This document shows, in pieces, positions 25,019-33,865 of a DNA stretch of 64,000 bases. The stretch is from contig JAJDUT010000001.1 in the NCBI GenBank assembly GCA_022826515.1, forward strand, positions 1-64,000, read 5' to 3'. The position numbers were made by a program, and so were the translations under genes. The stretch comes from Candidatus Latescibacterota bacterium (GTDB lineage Bacteria > Latescibacterota > UBA2968 > UBA8231). Numbering within the stretch: the first letter of the stretch is position 1; every line of letters begins with the position of its first letter. Below the pieces are notes generated by a model that did no database searches, was not told the origin of the DNA, and saw nothing but the letters and a program-made list of their open reading frames with translations.

Positions 25019-25279
25019 ATGAAGAAAGTGAACATGCACGAGGCCAAATCGCAACTTTCGCGCCTAGGCAAGTTGGCTTGGGCCGGGGAAGAAGTGGTCA
25101 TCGCCAAGGCCGGCGAGCCGTATTTGCGGCTGGAACCCTATCGGGATCGTCTGGAGGAACGTCAGCTTGGTGGGCTAGAAGGAAAAATCTGGATGTCGCC
25201 AGACTTTGACGATCCCGATGAAGAACTCATGGACCTGCTTGAGAACTCGAAAATTTTCCCAGATACAGATAAGAGTTAG
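25019..25279 (+). CDS. Phd/YefM-type antitoxin
   Basis: An 86-aa protein starting K-K-V-N-M-H-E-A-K-S-Q-L-S-R-L, the N-terminal DNA-binding helix pattern of Phd/YefM antitoxins, followed by V-V-I-A-K-A-G-E-P-Y-L-R-L. The acidic C-terminus (about residues 60-75) would bind and neutralise the toxin. TTGGAGG is well placed before the ATG. The VapC-type PIN gene follows after two bases. Likely represses its own promoter through the direct repeats just upstream. Confidence 0.85.
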   Translation: MKKVNMHEAKSQLSRLGKLAWAGEEVVIAKAGEPYLRLEPYRDRLEERQLGGLEGKIWMSPDFDDPDEELMDLLENSKIFPDTDKS

Positions 25280-25281
25280 CA

Positions 25282-25662
25282 ATGTCGCGGCTACTGTTGG
25301 ATACCCACACCTTTTTGTGGTGCCTATCCGATGTTGAGCAACTGGCCGAAGATGCCCGTGCCACCATTGCCGACCCGCACAATGACGTCTTCGTCAGTGC
25401 CATCACCGGATGGGAAATCGAGGTCAAGCGGGCCAAGGGTCGCTTGGTCGCTCCAGACAATCTGTCGGCATTGGTTGAGGAAAGGGGCTTCACTCACCTT
25501 CCGCTGACGTTCCACCACGCTGAGCAAGCCGGCCACCTCCCAATGCACCACCGGGATCCATTCGATCGGTTCCTGATTGCCCAAGCCCGAGCCGAAGGGC
25601 TGCTCCTCGTCACCCGCGATGGCCACATTCGGCAATACGATGTGGCCATCATGGAGGTCTGA
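25282..25662 (+). CDS. VapC-type PIN-domain toxin
   Basis: A 126-aa PIN-domain ribonuclease of the toxin type paired with Phd antitoxins. L-L-L-D-T-H-T-F-L-W (residues 4-13) supplies the first acidic residue, S-A-I-T-G-W-E-I-E-V-K (about 39-49) the second, and H-H-R-D-P-F-D-R-F-L-I-A-Q-A (about 90-103) the third with its conserved R-D-P-F-D-R. The length is standard, and all expected acidic residues are present, so it should be active. RNA target unknown. Confidence 0.87.
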   Translation: MSRLLLDTHTFLWCLSDVEQLAEDARATIADPHNDVFVSAITGWEIEVKRAKGRLVAPDNLSALVEERGFTHLPLTFHHAEQAGHLPMHHRDPFDRFLIAQARAEGLLLVTRDGHIRQYDVAIMEV

Positions 25663-25679
25663 AGCGCCAGACAGCCAAC

Positions 25680-27590
25680 ATGACCGCACGCGCCTTCCTC
25701 ATCGGTTTGGGCCTCGTGATCCTGATCAACATCGGGGCCCCGTACAGCATGTTCATCCTCAAGTCCTCGCAGTGGGCGATCAGCTATCTGCCCTTGAGCG
25801 TGGTCTTTCTCTTTACCGGCTTGGTCTTTCTCAACGCCACGGCCAAGTCGCTGCTAAAAGTGCACGGCCTGAGCACCAGCGAGCTGGGCCTCATCTTCAT
25901 CATGTCCTTAGTAGGAGCCTCAATCCCCACCTGGGGCACCTCCACGTACATGATCGCGGTCGTCGCCGCCCCCCAGTACTTTGCCTCGCCCGAGAATCAG
26001 TGGCAGAGCAAAGTAGTGCAGTACATCGAAGAATGGCTGGTGCCCAACGACGCGATTGCCCTCAAGTGGTTCTACAACGGCCTACCCGCGGGGGAATCCA
26101 TCCCTTGGGGCGCTTGGATCGTGCCGCTTTTTTGGTGGACCAGCTTGGTGATGGCCATCTTCTTTTTGTGCCAGTGCATGGTCGCGGCGCTGCGCAAGCA
26201 GTGGGTCGAATACGAGCGCCTGCCCTTCGCCCTGATGGAGTTGCCGCAACAGCTCATCGCCCCGCCGCGAGGCTCTAACTGGCCCAGCTTCGTGCGTCAA
26301 AAGGCGTTCTGGTTTGGCTTTGCCCTGCCCTTCTGCATGGTTATGTGGAACGTGGTCACGTACTTTACCCCGGCCTTCCCACCTATCCCGCGCGACCTGT
26401 CCGACCCCATCCGCATTGGCCGTGAATTTCCCGCCATCAACACCAACATCAACTGGGCCATCGTCGGCTTTACGTACTTCGTCAATCTCGACGTGTCGTT
26501 CAGCATGTGGTTTTTCACGGTGCTGACCATGCTCCAACAGGGCCTGTTCAACCGCTTTGGCTACACCATTGCCGGCCGCGACGTGTACACTCTCGGCCAC
26601 CCCGGCATCGGCTGGCAGTCTTTCGGTGCCCTAATCGCCCTCGTCACCGGCATGCTGTGGATGGCGCGCGGGCACCTCGGCACAATCTGGCGCAAAGCCG
26701 TGCACGGCGATGCGGACATCGACGACACCGACGAGCTGATGTCCTATCGGATGATCGTCTTTGGCGGCGGGCTGGCCCTGCTCTACATCGCCTTCTGGAT
26801 GTGGCGGGCCGGCATGAACCCGCCCACGGTCGCGCTCTTCATCTTGGCCACCTTGGTCCTCTACGTCGGCATTACGCGCATCATCATGGAGGGCGGCTTG
26901 CTTTTCAGCCGCGCCCCGCTAGTCGGCCAGACCTTCGTCGGCTACGCGCTCGGGCCGCACGCCACCGCACAGAGCAACATCGCCATGGGGCTGTCCTACG
27001 GCTGGCACCACGAGCTCAAGGGTTTCTTCATGGTCGCCGCAGCCAACAGCGCCAAGGTGTCCAGCAACATCCGCGGCAACCGCCGCTGGCTGAGTTTTTG
27101 CATCCTTCTCTCTGCCCTAGTCGCCCTCGTCGTCTCCATGGCCTTTGCGCTCTACATGGGCTACTCCTTTGGCGCGTACAACTACGGAGGATGGATCTTC
27201 GGCACGGGTTCGCAAGTGCCCTACGTAGAAAGCCTGCGCAAAATCGACCTCAGGGCACCGGATTGGACGCGGTTGGGCCACCTCATCAGCGGCGCGGGCG
27301 CAATGGGACTGCTGACCTTTATGCGCTACCGCTTCTCGTGGTGGCCCCTGCACCCGATTGGTATGCCGGTCGGCATCTGCTCCTACCCAATGACCATCAT
27401 CGTCTTTTCGATCTTCGTCTCTTGGCTGGCCAAATGGGCCATCATGCGCTCGGGCGGCATCGGCCTCTATCACCGCGCCCAGCCCTTTTTCATCGGCCTC
27501 ATCCTCGGGTACTTCACCGCAATTGGCCTGTCCTTTTGCATTGATATGATCTGGTTCCCCGGACAGGGGCACCCGCTATACGGAAACTAG
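25680..27590 (+). CDS. DUF6785/DUF6784-like multi-pass membrane protein
   Basis: A 636-aa protein with about 14 hydrophobic segments, resembling the large DUF6785/DUF6784 membrane proteins I associate with Latescibacterota, Poribacteria and Planctomycetes; transporter function is assumed but not shown. The gene at 36547 encodes a paralogue: E-S-I-P-W-G-A-W matches E-P-I-P-W-E-V-W, A-A-L-R-K-Q-W-V-E-Y-E-R-L matches A-I-L-R-K-Q-W-I-Q-H-E-R-L, and W-R-K-A-V-H-G-D-A-D-I-D-D matches W-R-K-A-F-K-G-D-E-N-I-D-D. It starts 17 bases after the toxin gene and 3 bases before an OPT-like membrane protein, suggesting the two form one system. Confidence 0.68.
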   Translation: MTARAFLIGLGLVILINIGAPYSMFILKSSQWAISYLPLSVVFLFTGLVFLNATAKSLLKVHGLSTSELGLIFIMSLVGASIPTWGTSTYMIAVVAAPQYFASPENQWQSKVVQYIEEWLVPNDAIALKWFYNGLPAGESIPWGAWIVPLFWWTSLVMAIFFLCQCMVAALRKQWVEYERLPFALMELPQQLIAPPRGSNWPSFVRQKAFWFGFALPFCMVMWNVVTYFTPAFPPIPRDLSDPIRIGREFPAINTNINWAIVGFTYFVNLDVSFSMWFFTVLTMLQQGLFNRFGYTIAGRDVYTLGHPGIGWQSFGALIALVTGMLWMARGHLGTIWRKAVHGDADIDDTDELMSYRMIVFGGGLALLYIAFWMWRAGMNPPTVALFILATLVLYVGITRIIMEGGLLFSRAPLVGQTFVGYALGPHATAQSNIAMGLSYGWHHELKGFFMVAAANSAKVSSNIRGNRRWLSFCILLSALVALVVSMAFALYMGYSFGAYNYGGWIFGTGSQVPYVESLRKIDLRAPDWTRLGHLISGAGAMGLLTFMRYRFSWWPLHPIGMPVGICSYPMTIIVFSIFVSWLAKWAIMRSGGIGLYHRAQPFFIGLILGYFTAIGLSFCIDMIWFPGQGHPLYGN

Positions 27591-27593
27591 CGC

Positions 27594-29576
27594 ATGGCTC
27601 AAGACGACAAAAAAACGCCCGAGCTAATCCCCTCGGACCTCCAATTCGAACCGGGCTTCAACCTCAAGACCTTGTGGGCCGCGCTGTTCGTCGGCTTCAT
27701 CATGCTGCCCGGGGCCATCTACTTGGGGTTGGTGACCGGCCAGAGCATGGCCGGCGGAGCCGAGTGGGTGACGCTCATCCTCTTCATCGAAATCGCCAAG
27801 CGCTCCTTTGCGCGCCTGCGCACCCAAGAGGTGATCATTCTCTACTGGGTGGCTGGTGGCCTAGTCATGATGGGCGGCAAGTTGGGCACGGGGGCCGAAC
27901 TGTTCGGCGGACCTTTTGGCGGACTGATCTGGGACCAGTACTTGATCCAATCGCCCCAAGCCGATGGCTTGCACCAGCACATCCCCGATTGGGTGGTGCC
28001 GCCGCGCGGCTCGCCGGCCCTAGAGGGGCGCTCCTTTTTGCACCCCGCTTGGTTCAAACCCATCGTCCTACTGCTGACCGTCATCGTGATGCAGAAGGTC
28101 AACAGCCTGTCCTTGGGCTACGTGCTGTTCCGCATCACCAACGACATCGAGCGCCTGCCGTACCCACTGGCCGCCGTGCAGGCCGGTGGCGCGACTGCTC
28201 TCGCCGAGAGCTCGGGGCCGAGCCAAGGCTGGCGGTGGGAGGTCTTTAGCGTCGGGGCCTTTATCGGCATTATCTGGGGACTATTCTACGTAGTCATCCC
28301 CACGATCTCGGGCATTTTCTTCACTGAAACCGTGACGATCCTGCCGATTCCGTTTATCGATCTAACCGTCTCGCTCAAGGAAATGCTGCCGGCCAGCATC
28401 ATGGGCATTGGCACGGACCTCGGGCACGTCATGGTCGGCTTTGTCCTGCCCTTTTGGATCGTGGTCGGCTCCTTTGCCGCGGCCTTCCTCGTCAACATCC
28501 TCGTCAACCCAGTGCTCTACGCGTACGACGTGCTGCACACTTGGGAGCCGGGCATGTCGGCGATCCCAACGCAGATCGCCAATTCCTTTGACTTCTGGCT
28601 CAGCTTCTCCATTGGCGGTGCCGTCCTCGTGGCCGTGATGGGTTTTGCCATGGTCGGCAAGACCCTGTGGACTTTGCGCGGGGTTAAGCGCGAGGGCGAC
28701 GACGGAGGGCTACCCAAAGGACGCGGCGACATCCCCATCCCCCTCGCCTTGGGCATCTGGGCGATCAGCACGCTCGGCTTCGTGGTCTTGGTGTGGTATT
28801 TGGTGCCGGAATTTCCCTGGTGGATCAGCGCGTTTTTCGGCTTTGTGTGGACGCCGATTTACTCGTACATCGGCGCGCGCATGATCGGCCTGACCGGCTC
28901 GCCGCAAGGGGCGTCCTTCCCCTATCTGCGCGAAGGCTCCTTCTACCTATCGGGCTATCAGGGCGCGGCCGTGTGGTTCGCGCCGATCCCGCTCTTCCAG
29001 TGGGGCTACGAAGCCGCGGCCTTCAAGCAACTAGAACTGACCCGCACCCACTTCGGCAGCATCGTCAAGCTGGCCGGCGTGACCTTGCTAATCATGTTCG
29101 TCTGCTCGTTTATATTCTGGTCTTTCATCTGGAAGCTCGGGCCGATTCCCTCGTCGGCCTATCCCTACGTGCAAAAATTTTGGCCCTTCCACGCCACCAT
29201 GCAGGCTTTCTGGGCCAAGTCAACGCTCGCCGAGGGCGGCAACGAACTGATCAGGACCATCATTCGCTGGGAATACGTGCTCACGGGTGCGTTGGGCAGC
29301 GCGGGGATTTTGGGCGGGCTATCACTCTTGCGCTGGCCGGTCGCCCTGTTCTACGGATTCATCGGCGGCGTGGGCGCGTGGCCGCACTTTCTGCTGCCCA
29401 ACTTCATCGGTGCCTTGCTGGGCCGCTATCACTTGCAGAAGCGCTTTGGCGAGGCGCGCTGGCGGGCATACGCGCCGATCCTCTTGGCCGGCTATTCGTG
29501 CGGAATGGGATTGGTCGGCATGTCTTCCATCGCGCTGGCGCTGATTTCTAAAGCCGTGTCGAGCATTGTGTTTTAG
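27594..29576 (+). CDS. OPT-like multi-pass membrane transporter
   Basis: A 660-aa protein with about 14-16 hydrophobic segments. The pattern N-D-I-E-R-L-P-Y-P-L-A-A-V-Q-A-G-G (about residues 182-198) and the G-x-x-x-G-x-V-T-G-like early helix resemble oligopeptide-transporter (OPT) proteins, but I am not certain of the family. It starts 3 bases after the DUF6785-like gene with no room for a separate promoter. Peptides, siderophore-like molecules or other small nutrients are possible substrates. It ends the plus-strand run; the next genes face the other way. Confidence 0.6.
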   Translation: MAQDDKKTPELIPSDLQFEPGFNLKTLWAALFVGFIMLPGAIYLGLVTGQSMAGGAEWVTLILFIEIAKRSFARLRTQEVIILYWVAGGLVMMGGKLGTGAELFGGPFGGLIWDQYLIQSPQADGLHQHIPDWVVPPRGSPALEGRSFLHPAWFKPIVLLLTVIVMQKVNSLSLGYVLFRITNDIERLPYPLAAVQAGGATALAESSGPSQGWRWEVFSVGAFIGIIWGLFYVVIPTISGIFFTETVTILPIPFIDLTVSLKEMLPASIMGIGTDLGHVMVGFVLPFWIVVGSFAAAFLVNILVNPVLYAYDVLHTWEPGMSAIPTQIANSFDFWLSFSIGGAVLVAVMGFAMVGKTLWTLRGVKREGDDGGLPKGRGDIPIPLALGIWAISTLGFVVLVWYLVPEFPWWISAFFGFVWTPIYSYIGARMIGLTGSPQGASFPYLREGSFYLSGYQGAAVWFAPIPLFQWGYEAAAFKQLELTRTHFGSIVKLAGVTLLIMFVCSFIFWSFIWKLGPIPSSAYPYVQKFWPFHATMQAFWAKSTLAEGGNELIRTIIRWEYVLTGALGSAGILGGLSLLRWPVALFYGFIGGVGAWPHFLLPNFIGALLGRYHLQKRFGEARWRAYAPILLAGYSCGMGLVGMSSIALALISKAVSSIVF

Positions 29577-29581
29577 TGGTT

Positions 29582-29631
29582 AGTGATGAGTGATTAGGGG
29601 ACTTGCCACTTACCACTTACTCCTCATCACT
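29582..29631. terminator. Possible bidirectional terminator hairpin
   Basis: AGTGATGAG (29582-29590) pairs with CTCATCACT (29623-29631) between convergent genes. The loop is long (32 bases) and the T-tract poor. The right arm lies inside the 3' end of the PIN gene and encodes its acidic tail. Confidence 0.3.
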
Positions 29632-30111
29632 TTCACTGTCCGTGTCGGATAAACCAGCTTGGTTGGACAGGGATTGCAGTGGATTGATGACTTCCAAAAA
29701 ATCAAACGTCTTAAAATCATCAACATTCACAGTATAAAGTCCTGATATGCCATTATCTTTCAAAGTAGCTGCTAGGACCATATCGAACACTTTCTTGCGT
29801 GTTGTGCTGTTTTCTAAAAGTTCCAAGAAGGTCTGAATCTGTGTTTCTCGTTGATGAATGATTGGGATGCCCACATCCCTATAATCCCGGACGACGCGGA
29901 TCGCTTCGACTATAGATAGCGGCTTTTCAACGCGCTGCCAAGTTACCACATGCATAAACTCTGATAAGACTTGGGTAGGCAGGCAGATCGTGTGTTGTCC
30001 TTTATGATCGCGTTCATTTACCACCTTAGTGACAAATGCGGCTGCCTGTTTATGGAATTCCGAGTCTGTATTGTGCGCATAGACAAGCAAGTTGGTGTCA
30101 ATGGCAAACAC
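29617..30111 (-). CDS. PIN-domain toxin
   Basis: A 164-aa PIN-domain protein starting at GTG 30111. F-A-I-D-T-N-L-L-V-Y-A (residues 2-12) is the classical first motif, V-L-S-E-F (about 48-52) the second acidic position, and K-V-F-D-M-V-L-A-A-T (about 107-116) and V-N-V-D-D-F (about 128-133) complete the site. It starts 2 bases after the stop of a small upstream gene, as in toxin-antitoxin operons. The Ser/Asp/Glu-rich last ten residues coincide with an inverted repeat and may be an accidental extension. The DNA here is AT-richer than the flanking transporter genes. Confidence 0.78.
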   Translation of the reverse strand: MFAIDTNLLVYAHNTDSEFHKQAAAFVTKVVNERDHKGQHTICLPTQVLSEFMHVVTWQRVEKPLSIVEAIRVVRDYRDVGIPIIHQRETQIQTFLELLENSTTRKKVFDMVLAATLKDNGISGLYTVNVDDFKTFDFLEVINPLQSLSNQAGLSDTDSESDEE

Positions 30112-30113
30112 AA

Positions 30114-30320
30114 TCAGATTGTTCGCTCGTTGTACAATTGATCGCGGTCTGCATGGACCTCTGCACCCAAACTAAATTTACGCACAGTGAACATTTTTTT
30201 GGGTGCAGGAGAGGTTGTTTCTATGTCCCTCTTGAGAGATTGGAGAATGATCTCAATCAAATGAAGGCGCTCTTCGACCGGTGCTCCTTGAATTTCCCGC
30301 AGCATTCTGGAATCGATCAT
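30114..30320 (-). CDS. Small putative antitoxin next to the PIN toxin
   Basis: A 68-aa protein. The start M-I-D-S-R-M-L at 30320 is preceded by AAGGAG; a longer start at 30356 lacks this. The sequence has E-R-L-H-L-I-E-I-I (about residues 17-25) and P-A-P-K-K-M-F, mirrored in the next upstream gene by E-R-L-R-L-L-E-M-T and L-A-P-K-K-R-S. I recognise no named antitoxin family with confidence. The position directly before the PIN gene, with a 2-base gap, supports the antitoxin call. Confidence 0.55.
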   Translation of the reverse strand: MIDSRMLREIQGAPVEERLHLIEIILQSLKRDIETTSPAPKKMFTVRKFSLGAEVHADRDQLYNERTI

Positions 30321-30337
30321 TTTTTTTCTCCTTAGGA

Positions 30338-30568
30338 TCACGGTTGATGGTCCCATTCTTCACGAAGGCTACCGACATACGTTTGGGCATCTACTCCTTG
30401 CCAAATTTCTTTGCCTAACCCACGCAGCTCCAGAATACTCCGTTTTTTGGGGGCCAGTGGAGCGGTGAGGGCCAAATCATGAGCCGTCATTTCCAACAGG
30501 CGCAAGCGTTCAACGGTAGGTAACGGTTTGACATATTTTTCATATACTTCCTCCAAGCGATCCGTCAT
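30338..30568 (-). CDS. Small putative antitoxin-like protein, paralogue of its neighbour
   Basis: A 76-aa protein with AAAAGGAG before its ATG. Helical N-terminus with V-E-R-L-R-L-L-E-M-T (about residues 19-28), then A-P-K-K-R-S-I-L-E-L-R-G-L-G-K-E-I-W (about 39-56), a pattern seen in small addiction-module proteins. It shares its E-R-L-x-L-x-E core and P-K-K motif with the 68-aa protein that follows after 17 bases. It may be a second antitoxin, or a decoy left by gene duplication. No second toxin gene is present. Confidence 0.5.
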   Translation of the reverse strand: MTDRLEEVYEKYVKPLPTVERLRLLEMTAHDLALTAPLAPKKRSILELRGLGKEIWQGVDAQTYVGSLREEWDHQP

Positions 30569-30682
30569 ACCATCTCCTTTTCCCGGTTTTACTTTCCCTT
30601 GATAGGCACCACCGAATTTAAGTTGCTTAGCGGGTGCTGTCGAGTTTCAGCAAGGTCAGCGTTCCGAGCGCCAGCAAGGCAC

Positions 30683-31726
30683 CTACTCACCCACCTCAAC
30701 CCCCACCTTCGCCCCACTCGCCACAATCTGCGCCCACGTCTCGTCCTCTACAAAAATCCCCTCCACCTTCCGCTTCTCCGCCATCGCCCGCTCGCTATCC
30801 CCAGGCATCAAGATCGCCTCAACCCCCGGTGCAGTAGCCGCAGACTTGACAAACTCGATATACGTGTCGGCCTCGGCGAAATACGCATCTAGTCCCACCA
30901 ACTTTTCCACGTCAAGCACCAATAGCAATGCCCCGTTGCGAAAACGCCGGTCCTGGCCTATGCAGCCAGCACCTGCCAACGCACCAGCCAACAGCTCGAC
31001 TCCCACGTTGAGCCCGTAGCCCTTGTGGCCGAGACTGCCGCCCAAAGGCAGGATGGTACCGGGCGGATCGGCGTACAGGGTGTGGGGATCGTTGGTCGGC
31101 TGGCCTTCGGCGTCGAGCAGCCAGCCGTCGGGCACCTCGGCCCCGCGATTGCGCTGCACCCGCACCTTGCCCTCAGCCACAGCCGACGTGGTCATGTCGA
31201 GAACGACCGGCGGACCCGTGCGCGACGGAAATCCCATGGCGATTGGATTGGTGCCGTGCCGCGCTTCGCGCCCGCCCCACGGAGCCATGCGGCAAACTGG
31301 CGCGCCATTGACGAACATCAGGGCAATAGCAGTCTCCTCGGCAATGCGCTCCACGTAGCTGCCGAGGCGACCGACGTGATTGGCTTGGCGGACGGAAACA
31401 GCGGCCATGCCCGTGGCCTGCGCCTTCTCCAGAGCCATATCCACGCCGCGACTCATCGCCACCTGCCCAAAGCCCCAATGCGCGTCGAGCACGGCGAGCG
31501 TCGGTGCCTCGTGAACGATTTCGACAGTGGCGTCTGGCACAATGTCGCCGGCTTCGACTTGGCCCAAGTACTGGGGGATGCGGATGACGCCGTGCGAGTC
31601 GTGGCCGACGAGATTGGCCTCGACGAGCAATTCGGCGACCACATGCGCCTCGTCAGCGCGCATCCCAGCCGCGGCAAAAATGGACGCGGTGATTTCGGTC
31701 AAGGACGCTGGAGAAAAAACCGGCAT
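30683..31726 (-). CDS. Malate/L-lactate/ureidoglycolate-type dehydrogenase (Ldh2 family)
   Basis: A 347-aa NAD(P)-dependent oxidoreductase of the Ldh2/MdhII/AllD family, acting on small 2-hydroxy acids such as malate, L-lactate, ureidoglycolate or 2,3-diketogulonate. The family signature G-H-D-S-H-G-V is at about residue 42, with H-V-G-R-L-G-S-Y (about 117-124), G-T-N-P-I-A-M-G-F-P (about 157-166) and G-H-K-G-Y-G-L (about 237-243). The length is normal. ATG 31726 shares one base with the stop of the upstream lipoprotein gene (TAATG), so translation is coupled. The exact substrate cannot be read from the sequence. Confidence 0.85.
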   Translation of the reverse strand: MPVFSPASLTEITASIFAAAGMRADEAHVVAELLVEANLVGHDSHGVIRIPQYLGQVEAGDIVPDATVEIVHEAPTLAVLDAHWGFGQVAMSRGVDMALEKAQATGMAAVSVRQANHVGRLGSYVERIAEETAIALMFVNGAPVCRMAPWGGREARHGTNPIAMGFPSRTGPPVVLDMTTSAVAEGKVRVQRNRGAEVPDGWLLDAEGQPTNDPHTLYADPPGTILPLGGSLGHKGYGLNVGVELLAGALAGAGCIGQDRRFRNGALLLVLDVEKLVGLDAYFAEADTYIEFVKSAATAPGVEAILMPGDSERAMAEKRKVEGIFVEDETWAQIVASGAKVGVEVGE

Positions 31727-32157
31727 TATTCTTTCGCCCTGCTGGCAATCCACGCGCGGATTATCTCCACCTGCTCGGCGGGCAACGGATTGCCTGGCGG
31801 CATTTGCAGACTGATGATCTCGTCGTCGCCGCGCACCTTCATCAGCAGGTACGACTTATTGGGATTGCCCGGATCGACGAGCAGGAAACCGGACCGCTGC
31901 TCACTGGCGACGCCGACAATGCGAGCGGCAAAGTCGCCCTCCAGCGACAAACCGGCCGCAGGCTCCTCGCCGCTGTGACAGCCCGAAAAGGCGCAACTAA
32001 CCGCAAATACTTCGCTGACCTCTGCAAGAGTAGCTTCCGTGCGACTGCCCTCGACGGCACTCTCGTCCGGCCCCACCGTTGAGTCATCGCCCCCGCAACC
32101 GGCCCACAACAGGGCCGCGGTCAACAGCAGCGACAGGCGCATAAGTCGTAGCAACAT
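31726..32157 (-). CDS. Small lipoprotein with CX4CH haem-like motif
   Basis: A 143-aa lipoprotein. The start M-L-L-R-L-M-R-L at 32157 gives a compact signal ending A-G-C about residue 21; an ORF extension to 32202 adds a charged stretch without purpose. The mature part has V-S-C-A-F-S-G-C-H-S-G (about residues 61-71): C-x4-C-H, a variant of the c-type cytochrome C-x2-C-H, in the context typical of planctomycete-type c-type or W-A-x-x-C-x-x-C-H lipoproteins. M-P-P-G-N-P-L-P-A-E-Q-V-E-I-I-R-A-W-I (about 120-138) is the usual cytochrome tail with the Met ligand. It may be an electron carrier. First gene of a two-gene operon with the dehydrogenase. Confidence 0.7.
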   Translation of the reverse strand: MLLRLMRLSLLLTAALLWAGCGGDDSTVGPDESAVEGSRTEATLAEVSEVFAVSCAFSGCHSGEEPAAGLSLEGDFAARIVGVASEQRSGFLLVDPGNPNKSYLLMKVRGDDEIISLQMPPGNPLPAEQVEIIRAWIASRAKE

Positions 32158-32201
32158 ATTCCCTCGTAGTAGTTGATGTTTGCGCAGTACAGCGCGGCGC
32201 A

Positions 32202-32230
32202 AGTATATAAACCGCCCCTCGGAGGGTCAA
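32202..32230 (-). promoter_or_regulatory. Sigma-70-type promoter for lipoprotein-dehydrogenase operon
   Basis: On the minus strand TTGACC (32230-32225), 17 bases, TATACT (32207-32202). Predicted start of transcription near 32195, about 38 bases before the lipoprotein ATG. Five of six matches to consensus at each element, with ideal spacing. Confidence 0.7.
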
Positions 32231-32318
32231 TCGCCCGCGAGGTGACATGCTCTCGCTAAAATGTTAAATTGGCAGGCTGTTCGGCTTTTTCATTACTGAA
32301 AACACCACAGGAGAACAC

Positions 32319-33860
32319 ATGCACCTAAGCTGGATCGACTACGCCATCGTCCTCGTCTATGTCGGCGGCACCATTGTCGCCGGGACGTTGGCGCGAGGTG
32401 CCATCAAGGGCATCTCCGACTTTCTCGTCGCTGGCCGCGGCCTCAAAACCCACATGGCCGTCGCCACTATGGTCTCGACCGGCCTCGGGCTAGTCACGGT
32501 CATGTACATGGCCGAGGAGGGCTTTAAATACGGCTTCGTGCCCTTCGTCTTTGGCCTCATGGCCCTGATCACCACCCTGATCATCGGCCGCACGGGTTTC
32601 ATCGTCAGCCGCCTGCGCCACTTGCAGGTGATGACCGTGCCCGAGTTCTACGAACTCAAGTACACGCGCGGCGTGCGCCTGCTCGGCGGCATCATTCTCA
32701 CCCTCGCCGGCACCCTCAACATGGGGCTGTTTCCCATCCTCGGCAGCAAGTTCGTCGTCGGCTTCACCGGCCTCGACAAGGAATACGTCAACTACGTCAT
32801 GATCGGCATGTTGCTCATCGTCGTCTTCTACACGCTGATGGGCGGCATGGTCTCGGTGGTGCTGACGGACTTCGCGCAGTTCGTGCTGCTGTCACTGGGA
32901 TTTCTCTTCGGCACGTACATCATTCTCAATCATCCGCAACTCGGCTGGGACAACCTCGTCCAAGCCGTGCAAGTCCACAAAGGCGACGTCGGCTTTGACC
33001 CCATAGCCAATCCGGGCTACGGCATCTCAATGATCTTATTTCTATTCTGCGTCGGCTTGGTCGGCGTGGTCTGGCAGCCCGAAATGATGCGGCCGCTGAG
33101 TGCCGAAAGCCCCAAGGTGGCCCGCCGCGTGTTCTGGATCGCCGCGGGCACGGTCATGGGGCGGGCGATGGTGCCGATGTTTTGGGGCATCGCGGCGCTG
33201 GCCTATTTTGGCAACCCCGAGCTCGACCCCCACTACGCCATGCCCGAAATGCTCGGCAAAATCCTGCCCATCGGCATCGCCGGCCTGCTCATGGCCGGGA
33301 TGTTCGCCGCCTTCATGTCCACCCACGACAGCTACCTACTGGCCTGGAGCGGCGTCATCGTCCGCGACGTGGTCTCGCCGATCAAGGCCATGCTCGCCAA
33401 GTCGGGCGGCGAGCGCGAGGCCGACGGCACTTGGGGCGGGCTGTCGAGCGAGCGCGAGATATACTGGACTCGGGCCATCGTCGTCATCCTCGCCGCCTTC
33501 TTGGCCATCTTCGGCGCACTCTACCAGCTTCCCGAGACGGCCTTCCGCTTTATGTACGTCACCGGTACCATCTACTTCGCCGGCTGCGTCGGCACTGTGG
33601 CCTTGGGGCTGTACTGGAAAAAGGCCAATACCCCGGGCGCGTACTGCGCCCTGATACTGGGCGCGCTAGTGCCGCTCAACTTCCTGATCATGAACGAAAA
33701 CCAGCACTTGGTGCCCGAGTTTTTATTGCCGTTGGTCGAAAACTCCAATCTCGTCGGAATTACCAGCCTAGCCTTGGGCGGCCTCGCCATGCTGGTCGTC
33801 GCCTCGCTCACCCAGCGCTCGCACCCGCCGCGCCCTTTAGACTTTAGCAATATGGAGTAA
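32319..33860 (+). CDS. Sodium:solute symporter family (SSS) transporter
   Basis: A 513-aa membrane protein with about 13 hydrophobic segments. I-S-D-F-L-V-A-G-R-G-L (about residues 31-41) is the SSS family hallmark near helix 1, followed by a helix-rich core with G-G-M-V-S-V-V-L-T-D-F-A-Q-F (about 174-187), also conserved in the family. These proteins import sugars, carboxylates, amino acids or similar solutes using the sodium gradient. AGGAGAAC precedes the ATG. A 59-aa single-helix protein follows after 5 bases, as in some two-part symporter systems. The substrate is not evident; the neighbouring enzymes suggest organic acids or sugars. Confidence 0.85.
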   Translation: MHLSWIDYAIVLVYVGGTIVAGTLARGAIKGISDFLVAGRGLKTHMAVATMVSTGLGLVTVMYMAEEGFKYGFVPFVFGLMALITTLIIGRTGFIVSRLRHLQVMTVPEFYELKYTRGVRLLGGIILTLAGTLNMGLFPILGSKFVVGFTGLDKEYVNYVMIGMLLIVVFYTLMGGMVSVVLTDFAQFVLLSLGFLFGTYIILNHPQLGWDNLVQAVQVHKGDVGFDPIANPGYGISMILFLFCVGLVGVVWQPEMMRPLSAESPKVARRVFWIAAGTVMGRAMVPMFWGIAALAYFGNPELDPHYAMPEMLGKILPIGIAGLLMAGMFAAFMSTHDSYLLAWSGVIVRDVVSPIKAMLAKSGGEREADGTWGGLSSEREIYWTRAIVVILAAFLAIFGALYQLPETAFRFMYVTGTIYFAGCVGTVALGLYWKKANTPGAYCALILGALVPLNFLIMNENQHLVPEFLLPLVENSNLVGITSLALGGLAMLVVASLTQRSHPPRPLDFSNME

Positions 33861-33865
33861 GTACA

